Shown here: positions 33,985 to 43,800 of the stretch, piece after piece
How positions within the stretch are numbered: position 1 is the first letter of the stretch
How the letters are laid out: each line of letters begins with the position of its first letter
NCBI RefSeq assembly: GCF_020176715.1
Contig: NZ_JAIVMF010000004.1
Span: forward strand, 186,001 to 250,000
DNA length: 64,000 nt
Source of the DNA: Stappia stellulata
Lineage (GTDB): Bacteria; Pseudomonadota; Alphaproteobacteria; Rhizobiales; Stappiaceae
Direction of reading: 5' to 3'
Program-made: the position numbers and the translations under genes
Notes under the pieces: generated by a model
What the model was told of the DNA's origin: nothing
Databases searched by the model: none
Seen by the model: only the letters and a program-made list of their open reading frames with translations

Positions 33985-35208
33985 ATGCCCGACGCCATCC
34001 TCTCCGCGCTTCTGTTCCAGGCCGGCTACAACGCGGCTCTCGTCGCGATCGGATCCGCGCTGCTGGGGATCGCCGCCGGCGCCGGCGGCACCTTCCTGTT
34101 CCTGCGCAAGCGCGCATTGATCAGCGATGCGGTGGCCCATGCCACGCTGCCCGGCATCGGGCTGGCGTTCATCGCCATGGTCGCGCTTGGCGGCGACGGC
34201 CGCAATCTTGTCGGGCTGCTGGCCGGTTCGGCGGTGTCGGCCGCCGTCGGACTGTTGCTGGTCGACTGGATCGTGCGCCACACCCGCCTTGCCGAGGATG
34301 TCGCCATCGGCGCGATCCTCTCGGTGTTCTTCGGACTGGGCATCGTGTTGCTCACCGTGATCCAGACCATGTCGAGCGGGCGTCAGGCGGGGCTGGAAGG
34401 CTTTCTGCTGGGCTCGACCGCGGGCATGCTGCGCCAGGATGCGCTGGTGATTGCCGTTGGCGGGGCGCTGGCGCTGGCGGTTCTGGTGCTGCTGCGCCGG
34501 CCGATGACGCTGGTCGCCTTCGACCCGGGCTATGCGGCCGCGCGCGGCGTGCGGGTGCAGGCCGTCGATCTCGCCATGATGGGGCTGGTGCTCGCCGTCA
34601 CCGTGATCGGGCTGAAGGTCGTCGGCCTGATCCTGATCGTCGCCATGCTGATCATCCCGCCGGTGACCGCGCGGCTGTGGAGCGAGCGGACCGACACGGT
34701 GGTTGCGGTCGCGGGCGTGCTCGGCGGGCTTGCCGGCTATCTCGGGGCGGCGATCTCGGCTTCCGCGCCCAATCTGCCGACCGGGCCGATCATCGTGCTC
34801 GTTTCGTTCTCGCTATTTTGCTTTTCGCTGCTGATGGCGCCCAGCCGGGGCGTGCTTGCGGCCGCGGTGCGCCACCGGCGGTTTCAGCGCCGGGTGCACC
34901 GCCGGCAAGGCCTGCTGGCGCTGGCCCGCAACGAGCCGATCCTCGATCCGTTGACGCTGAAGGTGCTGCGCCGGGACGGGCTCATCCGGCCCGACAAGGT
35001 GGCCACCGACGCCGGACGGGCCCGGGCCGCCAAGGCGCTCAGGGACGAGCGTCGCTGGGAGGTGGCGCGGCGGATGCACCAGGACGAGGGGGCCTCGGGC
35101 CGCTACGACGGGCTGACCTCCATCGAGACGGTGCTGACGCCGGACGAGATCGCGGCGATCGACGCGGAGATCGGTGCGCCGCGGCTCGCTGGCCAGGGAG
35201 CCAACTGA
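33985..35208 (+). CDS. mntC: Metal ABC transporter permease with DtxR-like C-terminal extension
   Basis: The 407-residue protein has the ABC-3 permease core with about eight membrane helices, and the conserved LRKRALISDAVAHATLPGIGLAF and LKVVGLILIVAMLIIPPVTARL. After residue ~285 it carries a 120-residue soluble tail (RFQRRVHRRQGLLAL...LRRDGLIRPDKVATDAGRARAAKAL...DEGASGRYDGL). The tail resembles the dimerisation/helical part of DtxR-family metalloregulators, as found in TroC and B. subtilis MntC. A role in metal feedback is inferred. It is 2 bases upstream of mntD. Confidence 0.87.
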   Translation: MPDAILSALLFQAGYNAALVAIGSALLGIAAGAGGTFLFLRKRALISDAVAHATLPGIGLAFIAMVALGGDGRNLVGLLAGSAVSAAVGLLLVDWIVRHTRLAEDVAIGAILSVFFGLGIVLLTVIQTMSSGRQAGLEGFLLGSTAGMLRQDALVIAVGGALALAVLVLLRRPMTLVAFDPGYAAARGVRVQAVDLAMMGLVLAVTVIGLKVVGLILIVAMLIIPPVTARLWSERTDTVVAVAGVLGGLAGYLGAAISASAPNLPTGPIIVLVSFSLFCFSLLMAPSRGVLAAAVRHRRFQRRVHRRQGLLALARNEPILDPLTLKVLRRDGLIRPDKVATDAGRARAAKALRDERRWEVARRMHQDEGASGRYDGLTSIETVLTPDEIAAIDAEIGAPRLAGQGAN

Positions 35209-35210
35209 CC

Positions 35211-36137
35211 ATGGATGCCTTTCTGCAACTCTCTCTCGCACCGATCCTGATCGGCGTGCTTTCGGCGATCGCCTGCGCGCTTCCCGGCAATTTCCTGATC
35301 CTGCGCCGGCAGGCGCTGATCGGCGATGCGATCAGCCATGTGGTGCTGCCAGGCATCGTCGTCGCCTTTCTCGCCACCGGGGTCATCGCGGCGCTGCCGA
35401 TGCTGGTCGGCGCGGCCGGGGCGGCGCTGGTCGCCGTGGTGTTGATCGAGACGATCAAGCGGGTCGGACGGATCGAGCCGGGTGCGGCGATGGGCGTCGT
35501 CTTCACCGCCATGTTCGCCGGCGGCGTGCTCTTGCTGGAACAGACCGACACGAGCGCGGTGCATCTCGACGTGGAACACGCGCTGATGGGCAATCTGGAA
35601 AGCCTGATCTGGTTCGACGCCGCCGGATGGGGCTCGCTTGTCGACCCGGCAGCGCTCGCCGGGCTGCCGCCAGAACTGCCGCGGATCGCCGTGGTGGCCG
35701 CCGTGATCGCGCTGCTCACCTTCGTGTTCTGGCGTCCGCTCAAACTGTCGACCTTCGACGAGGGCTTCGCCGCGACCGTCGGCGTGCCGACGCGGACGAT
35801 CGGGCTGGCGCTTGTCGCGGCCTCCGCCGTTGCCGCCGTCGCCGCCTTCGATGCGGTCGGCTCGATCATCGTCATCGCCATGTTCATCTGTCCGCCGGCG
35901 GCGGCCCGGCTGATGACCAACCGGCTGGAGGCGCAGGTCGGCTGGAGTATCGTCTTCGCCACGGTGTCCGCCATCCTCGGCTATGTGTTCGCCGGCTATG
36001 GCCCGCTGTGGTTCGGCGCGCAGAATGCCGTCAGCGCGGCCGGCATGATCGCGGCGGTGTCGGGCGCCATTCTCGCCGTCGCCTGTCTCGCGGCCCCGCA
36101 CCGGCGCCGCATCGGCGCCGCGCAGGGGCAGGGCTAG
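35211..36137 (+). CDS. mntD: Manganese/zinc ABC transporter permease
   Basis: The 308-residue ABC-3 permease begins MDAFLQLSLAPILIGVLSAIACALPGNFL and has LRRQALIGDAISHVVLPGIVVAF and DAVGSIIVIAMFICPPAAARLM, the standard coupling and pore motifs. It forms the heteromeric channel with the preceding longer permease. The ATG at 35211 is 2 bases after the upstream stop. A frame that opens far earlier is a shadow of mntB/mntC. It is the last gene of the operon. Confidence 0.9.
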   Translation: MDAFLQLSLAPILIGVLSAIACALPGNFLILRRQALIGDAISHVVLPGIVVAFLATGVIAALPMLVGAAGAALVAVVLIETIKRVGRIEPGAAMGVVFTAMFAGGVLLLEQTDTSAVHLDVEHALMGNLESLIWFDAAGWGSLVDPAALAGLPPELPRIAVVAAVIALLTFVFWRPLKLSTFDEGFAATVGVPTRTIGLALVAASAVAAVAAFDAVGSIIVIAMFICPPAAARLMTNRLEAQVGWSIVFATVSAILGYVFAGYGPLWFGAQNAVSAAGMIAAVSGAILAVACLAAPHRRRIGAAQGQG

Positions 36138-36523
36138 GCGTCAGACGCGGACACCCGGGCCGATTGCCGGCCGGGCGCCTGGCCCGGACCTCAAGAACCT
36201 CGCCGGCTGCGGATATCATGATCTTCCCTTTGCCATGACCCGGAGGTCGGCGCGCGTCTGGCCGTGTGTCGTTTGCACGGTGGCAAGACGTCGATGAACC
36301 GCCCGCGGCGGTCTGCGGCGGCGGATTAGAATTCGGAAATTTCAGATTTTTTAGAAAATTATACTGATAACACACGCAAATCGTGTAAAATTGTTATTTT
36401 GGTTGCATTAGAAACTCAGCATCATCCGGCCAAATTCACTTGTAAGTTGAGTTGTCGAATGTCACTCTTCTCTCATAGGTAGATTTCTCAAATTCTTCTA
36501 ATTTATCGCGATGCGAGGACGCC
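36138..36523. other. Non-coding spacer, AT-rich in its second half
   Basis: The first 190 bases are GC-rich with short inverted repeats but no clear terminator. From about 36320 the sequence becomes strongly AT-rich up to the next gene, and no coding frame is credible. This half probably holds the promoter of the four-gene cluster. Several TTTAGAAAAT/TATACT-like boxes are present, but none can be assigned with confidence. Confidence 0.5.
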
Positions 36524-38884
36524 ATGTTTGACATCACCACAGTGCGCGAAATCGATTACGGCCCGAACAGCGTTGTCTATGTCTATCAGGACCACGACAA
36601 TCCCAAGCTCTGGTACATGGTGCCGGTTCCCACGCTGCGGACGTTGAATGGCGCTCCCGCCTTCTCGATCACCGAATACACCAAGAACGGCGGGGGGATC
36701 TCGGGGCTTTGCACCTTCGAGATGGAGCTCGTCCAGCCGCTGGCGGCCCGTCAGGCCGCGGAGCAGGTGCTGGGCGACGACATCAGCTGGGGCGGGTTCA
36801 CCTGGGTCGGCGGCACGGCCTATTTCTACTATGACATTGAGGGCGAGACGGAGGTTCTGGCGGTCGAGCCCACCCTCTACGGGACCAATGTCGCGGCCTT
36901 CCAGATCCCGCTCGAGACACCGGAGGCGCTGAACACCTTCAAGGCCGCCTATTCCGAAGGCGGCGGCGCCTCGCCCTTCCGCATCGAATACGACATGCAG
37001 GTGCTGACCAAGCTTCTCGGCGCCAAGGCCACGGTCAAATACGTCGCCGAAGCCGCCATCCACTACGAGAAGACCTACAAGACGGTTCGCGATACCTGGG
37101 GCAACCAGAAACGGGTCCTGCAGGACGTCAAGCAGGTGTTGCAACAGTCGGGCGCGGGCGAGGTGCATGTGGAAATCGGCGCCGGCAGCACGCAGGAGCT
37201 GGAGCAGCGCGTGCGCGACTGGGGCTGGACGACGCTGGAAAACCAGGTGGCGAACACCGTCGCGGCCGCCGCGACCATGGCCACCGGCCCCAATCCGGTG
37301 TCGGCGACAACCTCCTTCGAGCAGACCTACAGCGAAGACACGGTGATCGACTGGTCGACGCCGGTATCCAGCTTCATGCGCAAGTTCTCGAGCGAGGAAT
37401 GGAACAAGCTCTTCATCAAGGTCGACAACCGCAAGCTGTCGGTGGTGTTCAACCTGATCGGTCAGCTGACCCGTACCGACAATGGCGATGCGGTCGCCGA
37501 ATCCGTAACGGTCACCGTGACTTATCCCACCCGCACGACGGACAACACCTTCGTGCTGATCGTCAAGGACGGCGACCAGTCGTCGATGATCTACGAAGCG
37601 CCGGGAGACTTTTCCGGCGGGTCTTACAACGCCGAGTACAGCTATTCCTATGTCATCGCGTTCAAGGACGGGACGAGCTTCCAGAGCGACCCCGTCACAA
37701 CGTCCGACACATTGATCAACATCACGCCGAATGTCTTCGGCACGCGTCAGGTCAGCTTTATCGGGCAGTCCATTCCGTTCCTAACCGCCTCGTCCCCCAA
37801 CGGCGCCGTCAAGACGGTCAATATCGACTTCTTCTTCGCGCCGCCCTCCGGCAGTCCCGCGATCGTTCAGACGAAGACGATGACCGGAAACGGCGAAGAG
37901 AGTGCGGTTCTTTTCGACAGCTTCTACAATCTCCCGATCGGGCAGGCCTACAGCTATCGGCTGCGCTACCAGATGGCGGACAATTCCGAGGTGATCTCGC
38001 AACCGCCCGGTGCGCTGTCGAGCGCTCCCGACAACACGAACTCCGGGAATGCGGATATCGTGTTCGTGAAGGATCCGAAGGGGTTGTTCACCCAGTTCAC
38101 CCTGCGCGCCTTCAACTATGCCAATCAGTCGCAGGACCTCCTGCTGGTCGATGTCAACGCCCAGTATTTCGATCCGGCGAACGACCCCAACAGCTGGCTG
38201 TTTGAAAACACCTGGTCGAACTGGCAGCCGACCGGACTTCTCAGCTTCGCCGAGCCGCGCTGGAACTTCCAGGCGGTCGATAACACCAATTCGGCCTATT
38301 ACAACATCGCTGGCACGATCTTCTACTCGGACGGCACCGACTTCACGCTCGCGAACTACAAGCAGTCGAGCGAGTACAAGACACTGACGATCACCAATAC
38401 GATCGAGAATTACAGCGTTCTTGTCGACACCACCCTGATTGACTGGACCAAGGTGGCCAGCGTCAATCTGACGATGTTCCAGTTGAAGAAAACGGCGAAG
38501 GAACGCTTTGGCGACACGCTTCCCGATTTCTTCACCAAGCCGCGCGAGGAGATGACCAGCGAGGAACGGGCGACCGCGCTCGGGTCGCAGGACAACCTGC
38601 TGCTGTTCAGCATTCTCAGCCCGGCCGGAACGCCGCAGGTCGACGATCTCAACCGCTACTATGGTGTCCAGCGGCTGCGCGACGACCCGCTCGTCGAGTT
38701 CTATTACACCGCCGTTTACGTGATGAAGAGCGACGGCGAACAGCGCACGCTGACGGACCAGAAGGTGGAAGGAAAGCTGTCGGTGGAATTGCCGGCGCTA
38801 CCGCCGACCACGGTCAAGCCCGGTATCGTGCGTCACAGCATCGAGCCCGAGGCGCTCGCAGCCCATATGCGCGTCGCGGGCTAG
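36524..38884 (+). CDS. Beta-rich 786-aa protein of unknown function (first gene of novel cluster)
   Basis: No family is recognised. There is no signal peptide and no long hydrophobic segment. The first ~280 residues mix strands and helices (YAVE-like AEAAIHYEKTYKTV, NQKRVLQDVKQVLQQSG). From ~300 the protein looks like tandem beta-sandwich modules that repeat a tyrosine-rich edge: YSYSYVIAFKDGTSF, YSYRLRYQMADNSEV and YYNIAGTIFYSDGTDF. The ATG follows CGAGGACGCC, a good ribosome-binding site. It has a somewhat lower GC content than its neighbours. The stop is 4 bases before the next gene. A secreted-effector, toxin or structural role is possible, but nothing in the sequence settles it. Confidence 0.75.
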   Translation: MFDITTVREIDYGPNSVVYVYQDHDNPKLWYMVPVPTLRTLNGAPAFSITEYTKNGGGISGLCTFEMELVQPLAARQAAEQVLGDDISWGGFTWVGGTAYFYYDIEGETEVLAVEPTLYGTNVAAFQIPLETPEALNTFKAAYSEGGGASPFRIEYDMQVLTKLLGAKATVKYVAEAAIHYEKTYKTVRDTWGNQKRVLQDVKQVLQQSGAGEVHVEIGAGSTQELEQRVRDWGWTTLENQVANTVAAAATMATGPNPVSATTSFEQTYSEDTVIDWSTPVSSFMRKFSSEEWNKLFIKVDNRKLSVVFNLIGQLTRTDNGDAVAESVTVTVTYPTRTTDNTFVLIVKDGDQSSMIYEAPGDFSGGSYNAEYSYSYVIAFKDGTSFQSDPVTTSDTLINITPNVFGTRQVSFIGQSIPFLTASSPNGAVKTVNIDFFFAPPSGSPAIVQTKTMTGNGEESAVLFDSFYNLPIGQAYSYRLRYQMADNSEVISQPPGALSSAPDNTNSGNADIVFVKDPKGLFTQFTLRAFNYANQSQDLLLVDVNAQYFDPANDPNSWLFENTWSNWQPTGLLSFAEPRWNFQAVDNTNSAYYNIAGTIFYSDGTDFTLANYKQSSEYKTLTITNTIENYSVLVDTTLIDWTKVASVNLTMFQLKKTAKERFGDTLPDFFTKPREEMTSEERATALGSQDNLLLFSILSPAGTPQVDDLNRYYGVQRLRDDPLVEFYYTAVYVMKSDGEQRTLTDQKVEGKLSVELPALPPTTVKPGIVRHSIEPEALAAHMRVAG

Positions 38885-38888
38885 GGCA

Positions 38889-39914
38889 ATGGCCGACGCC
38901 CTGTCCATGGATGGCGTCGGCGCGGGCCAGGGTGGCGGCGGGGTGGCCGCCAGCTTTTCCGCGCTGCGGGGCCTTGCCAGGGCCGCCACCGACGATGCCG
39001 CGATGCTGGCAGCGGCGGTGGCGCGGTGTGCGCCTTCCGCGTCGTCGTCGGCACCGAGCCGGCTTACGCCGGCCGGTGCGCCACTGGAGGCGGCGGTCGT
39101 GTGGCCGGCGCCGGGGCTGCGGGTCAGCCTCGACCCTTGTCCGGATGCCTCGCCGGGCGTGCGTGTGCGGTCCTGTCGCACCGATATCGCGGAGCCTTTT
39201 ACGGCGGAGCAGGCCGATGTGATGGCGCGCGTTGCGCTGTGGCGCAAGGAGCATCCTGGCCGCTACGGCGGCTGGCTTGGCCTGCGCGTCGTCGACGGGG
39301 AGTTGCGCAAGAAACTCTATCTCGACGTGCCGCAGGGCTGTTCCTGGGAGACGTTCGAGACGCAAACCGTCGGGGCGCCGGCGGTGCTGCCGCGCCGGCA
39401 GATCCGGCTGACGATGATCGGCCTCGATCCTGTGTCGGGCGGGGTGGAGCTCTACTATCGCTGCGGCCGGCTGTTCCCGCCCGAGATTGACACGCTGCTG
39501 CGCCGCTTCGCGCTGGCGGAGCGCGGGGCGGAGGTCGTGGAATTCATCGCGGCGCTGACGCAGCGCACGGTCCGCTTCGAGTTGCCCTCCTTCGACATGG
39601 GTTTCAGTTGCGCCTTCGATGCGCAGGGCCGGGCGCGGGTCTTCACCTGGTATTCCAACGCCCGGGCGCTGCTTGGCCCGCCGGCGCGGGGGCGGGCCGC
39701 GTTGTTGCGCATTGGAACCGAAGCCGGCTGGCCGATGGCCGATTACGAGGCGCTGAGCCGGCCGGACGCGCAGGGTCGCGTGCCCGAACACGGGCTTGTC
39801 GGCGTGATGCTGGCTGACGGGCACCCCCTGCAGGCAACCGCAACGGTCGCGCTGTCGCCGCCCGATGCGGCGGTGCCGCGCGCAGCCATCGCGGGCGAGG
39901 GCTGCCATGCGTGA
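38889..39914 (+). CDS. Unknown 341-aa protein, possible ABBA-type barrel
   Basis: After a Gly/Ala-rich start, residues ~105-280 form a series of predicted strands with Arg/Lys/Tyr at alternate positions: WLGLRVVDGELRKKLYLDV, RRQIRLTMIGLDP, GVELYYRCGRLF, MGFSCAFDAQGRARVFTWYS. Such repeated strands with basic/aromatic residues recall aromatic prenyltransferases (ABBA fold), but this is a weak visual resemblance. The family is not recognised. There is no signal peptide. The gene starts 4 bases after the 786-aa gene and overlaps the following cyclase-like gene by 8 bases, so it is clearly part of the same operon. Confidence 0.7.
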   Translation: MADALSMDGVGAGQGGGGVAASFSALRGLARAATDDAAMLAAAVARCAPSASSSAPSRLTPAGAPLEAAVVWPAPGLRVSLDPCPDASPGVRVRSCRTDIAEPFTAEQADVMARVALWRKEHPGRYGGWLGLRVVDGELRKKLYLDVPQGCSWETFETQTVGAPAVLPRRQIRLTMIGLDPVSGGVELYYRCGRLFPPEIDTLLRRFALAERGAEVVEFIAALTQRTVRFELPSFDMGFSCAFDAQGRARVFTWYSNARALLGPPARGRAALLRIGTEAGWPMADYEALSRPDAQGRVPEHGLVGVMLADGHPLQATATVALSPPDAAVPRAAIAGEGCHA

Positions 39915-40860
39915 CGGGGATCTCGACGGCCTTCTTGCCCTGCAATGCGCATCGGGCGCCTTTCCCTCCACGGTCGAGGGGCCGGAGGGTCGTGTCGCAG
40001 ACGAAACCTGTTTCGTTACCGCGCAGGTCGCGCTGATCCTGGCCTCGCTTGCCCGACAAGGCGCGACGGCGTGTGAAACGCAGCCCGTCGCCTTGCGCCG
40101 GGCGCTGGCGCGGGCGCTCGACTTTGTCGAGACCTGCGCGGTGCCGGAGGTGCCCGGCGCGTTTTCCTTCTACCCGCCCGACGGCACTGCACGGCTCGCC
40201 ATTCGCCTGCCGGCGGATGCCGATGACACGGCGCTTGCCTGGATGGCGCTGATCGCCGGCGGACGCCGGTCGCCGCAAGACGCCGCAACGGTCCTTGCCC
40301 GGCTTTTCGCCGGCCATGGCGTTCGTGCCCCGCGTCGCGGCGATCCGCCTTTCGTGCGCGCGCCGATGGTCCGGACGTGGCTTGAGGCGGAGGCCCCGGC
40401 AAATCCGGTCGACCTGATCGTCAATCTCAATGTGCTGGCGAGCCTTGCCGCCGCCGGTGTCAACCCGGATGCGCATGACGGGTTCGCGGCGCGGCTTTCT
40501 GCGCGTCTCGCCGCCGCCTTGCCGCAGGATCCGCCGTCCCTGTCGCAACTGCGCATGCTGGCGCCTTTTTATGCGCATCCCCGCGAACTGGCCGAGGCGC
40601 TGGCGCGTGCGGTCGCGGCCGGCGGTCGCGCGCTCGCCCCCGCGCTGGAGCGGATCGCACCGCATGCGGCTCCCGGAGCGCATGAGGACGACCAGCCGCT
40701 CTACTGCAATGCGCACGGGCGTCCGCTGTGGCGCTCGCCGGCCCTTCAGGCGGCGCGCCGGTGTCGGGACGGGCTGCCGGAGGATGTCCCGACGCCGTTT
40801 ATTTCATCTTCGATTTCAGGAGGTTCCCATGACATTCATGCCCAGATCCGCATTCGCTGA
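39907..40860 (+). CDS. Terpenoid-cyclase/prenyltransferase-fold-like protein, 317 aa
   Basis: The start MRDGDLDGLLALQCASGAFPSTV followed by DETCFVTAQVALILASLA resembles the first repeat of alpha/alpha-toroid proteins such as squalene-hopene cyclase and prenyltransferase beta subunits (Q-x3-G-x-F type motif). A further repeat-like block is LPADADDTALAWMALIAGG. The catalytic DxDD of true class II cyclases is not evident, so enzymatic activity is open. It overlaps the previous gene by 8 bases, and its last 32 bases overlap the start of the 1231-aa gene. Very high GC, unlike the first gene of the cluster. Confidence 0.65.
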   Translation: MRDGDLDGLLALQCASGAFPSTVEGPEGRVADETCFVTAQVALILASLARQGATACETQPVALRRALARALDFVETCAVPEVPGAFSFYPPDGTARLAIRLPADADDTALAWMALIAGGRRSPQDAATVLARLFAGHGVRAPRRGDPPFVRAPMVRTWLEAEAPANPVDLIVNLNVLASLAAAGVNPDAHDGFAARLSARLAAALPQDPPSLSQLRMLAPFYAHPRELAEALARAVAAGGRALAPALERIAPHAAPGAHEDDQPLYCNAHGRPLWRSPALQAARRCRDGLPEDVPTPFISSSISGGSHDIHAQIRIR

Positions 40861-43800
40861 ACTGTCCGCGGGAGAATTCCCGGCGGCGCGCGCAAGCACG
40901 AAGTACATGGAGACGTTCCAGCTGTCGAAGCCCGCGCTCGGCGGCACCGACATCCGCACCTATCCGAATGTCGCGGGAAACCTCGACCTCTATACGATCG
41001 GCACCAACGACGAGATCTACCGCCTGCGCCGCGGGGAGAACGCCGAGGCGCCCTATCACGACACCAACCTGAAGATCACCGGACGCCAGCTCTTTCTCTA
41101 TTCCTCGATTTCCGAAAGCAGCGATACGCCCAGTATCCTGTCGCTCGGCGGCAACGGCCAACTGCGGTTCGCCTCCTACAAGTCGACGACGGACACCTAC
41201 TTCCAGCAGGAGACCAAGCCGGAGGATGCAACGGAGACCATTCGCCAGTTCCGGGCGGTGCGCGGGGCGACGAACGGCAACATCTACGTCAACGTGATGC
41301 TCGACGTTCCCGGCGAGAGCTTCGGTCTGCTGGCCAACAACTTCTTCACCCCCGGCGAGGACAAATGGAACGGCCCCGTCTGGGCGCCGCTGATGGGGCC
41401 GGGCGGGACCCAGGCCGAGGTCCTCTCGATCGCCATGGTGGAAAACAGCGTCGTGCAGTCGTCCATTCTGGCGATCAGCAAGAACTACGAGGTTCTTTAT
41501 TGCGAACAGGCGAACCGCGCGACCCCGCTCAGGGTGCTTGGCTCCAAGAAGGCGACGGCGCTTTATGTTGTTGTCGACCAGGAGCAGCGGCTCAACATTT
41601 TCGCGGTGGAAAAGGACACCGGCAAGCTGCTGCTCAAGAAGCAGAGGAAGTACCAGTCCGGCACCCTCAAGCAGTTCGATGACTGGATCTATGTCGATGC
41701 GGCGCAGGATGTGAGGCTGACGCAGATCTATGCCTCGATCTGTTTTGACGGGCTGTTGCAGGTCTTCGGCATCGGCGATGACGGGCGGTTGTGGCGCGCC
41801 GGTCAGGTGCCGGGGAGCGGACGCTCCGCCGAGCCCGCCTGGAACACGCTGTTTCCGCTGGGCAACGAGATCCCCAGCGATGCGGGATCCAAGGCCTCGA
41901 TCTTCGCGGTCGGCCGCGACCTCGCCGGCTATGCGGAGGCCTATACGGTGTCGGCCGGCGGCGAGCTCACGCGCTTCTGGCAGTCGCCGACCTCGCAGCA
42001 GTGGTTCGATGAACATGTCACGCTCTTTCGCGGCGACAACGAGATGGTGCCGGTGGAGACCCACGCGCTGGAACTCGTCGTGCTCGACAATGAGGGCATG
42101 CCGATGCCCTTCGCCAAGGTGTCGATCCAGGCGAGTTTCCTGGTGACGCTCTTCGTCGACGGGCGCTCCTACCGGTGCAGCCAGCTCAACAGGGTGGGGG
42201 TCGAGACAGGCCCGAACGGCAAGGTGGTGATCTATCAACGCGCCAATGCGCTCGCCGCAGCCACCCTCTACATCGAAACGCCGTCAACGCTTGCCGGGTC
42301 GCCGCTTGCGGTCGAGCCGAACCTGCAATTGCAGGAGAAGCTGGAAACGCTGTCGGTCGACGACATCAAGAACGCCAAGGACGCCTCGGGCGCCTATCTG
42401 CTGCCGGCCAAGTACCGCAGCAGCGACGAATATGCCCAAAGCCTGCAACAGATCACCCAGTCCTCGATGCAGATCGCCGGGCAGCAGGAGGTCAAGGCGA
42501 AGAAGGTCGCCTATCACGCGGTCCGGCGCGGGCGCACGGCGCGCACCTTCAGTCCGAAGCTCGACCTTGCCGCGATGAACGGCACCACCTGGGCGATCGA
42601 TTTCTCCTCCGGTTTTCCGCAGTATCAGGCGATGACGCTCGATGAGGTCGCCGACTGGAAGGTGTCGAAGCTTGAGACCATGCGCGCCGCCAGCGCCGAC
42701 GGCGCGGAGGTCGCCGGCTTTCTCGGCATCGACTGGGGCGACGTTTGGAATGGCATCAAGAATGCGGCCAAATCCGTCGTCGACGGCCTGGTCAAGATCG
42801 TGGTGGAGATCGTCGACGGCATTGGGCGGGTGCTGTTCGAGATCGCCGGCAAGGTGTTCGAGGCGATCATAGAGTTCGCGCAGCAGGCCTTCGATTTCGT
42901 GCAAGGCGTGTGGAACTGGCTGAAGGTGAAGCTGAAGCAGCTGTTCGAATGGCTGGCGTTCCTGTTCAACATCGGCGATTTCGTGCGCACGGCGGAGGCG
43001 GTCGAGCACAACACCCGCGTGATGCTCGACTTTACCGTCGAGGGCGTCGAGCACGTCAAGCAGATGATCCTCGGCGGCATCGACACGATGAAGGACAGCC
43101 TCAAGGCAACGGTCGACAGTTTCGTCCAGGAACTCAACAAGGCGGACAACCCGACCTACGACCAGTTCTCCAAGCAGGAGGAGATGACCGACGACCAGGC
43201 CTATCAGCTTGAGCACAACCTGTTTTCCAACGCCTATGAGGAAAATGGCGGCAACGCGAGCGAGAAGGGGGAAACCTCCGTCTCGCTGATGACCCAGACC
43301 GCGCTCTCCAGCCCGCTGGAGGGCCTGGTGACGATGCTGGAGGATCTGGCCGACAACTTCCAGTTCGGCGACGGCAAGGAGGCCTTCAACGAGGCGATCG
43401 AATATTTCACCGCCATCGGCGACAATCCGAACGAAGTGCTCAACCTCTTGATGAGCGGCATCGTCAAGGTGATGGAGAGTGTCGCGCTCTTCGCGCTTGA
43501 TGCGGCGAAGGGCGTCATCGCGGTGCTGATGGACCTGATCAAAGACGTGGTGGAGGCGTTCCGCGACGTGCTGTTCGCGGAGTGGGAGATCCCGATCGTC
43601 TCCCAGCTCTACAAGTTCTTCACCGGCAAGACGCTGTCCATCCGCGTCAGCCAGATCGCCTCCTATCTGATCGCCATTCCCACGACGCTGATCTACAAGC
43701 TGGCGACCAACAAGGCGCCCTTTCCCGATCAGGCAGCACTTGACGCCTACAAGAACTACATCACCGTCGACTGGCTGAAATCGAAGTTCGGCATCCAGAC

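Noticed and set aside
33801-36137. A single 778-codon frame covering mntB to mntD
   Set aside because: Only its last 308 codons encode a protein (mntD). The earlier part is the shadow of mntB and mntC, and its translation has no sense until MDAFLQLSLAP.
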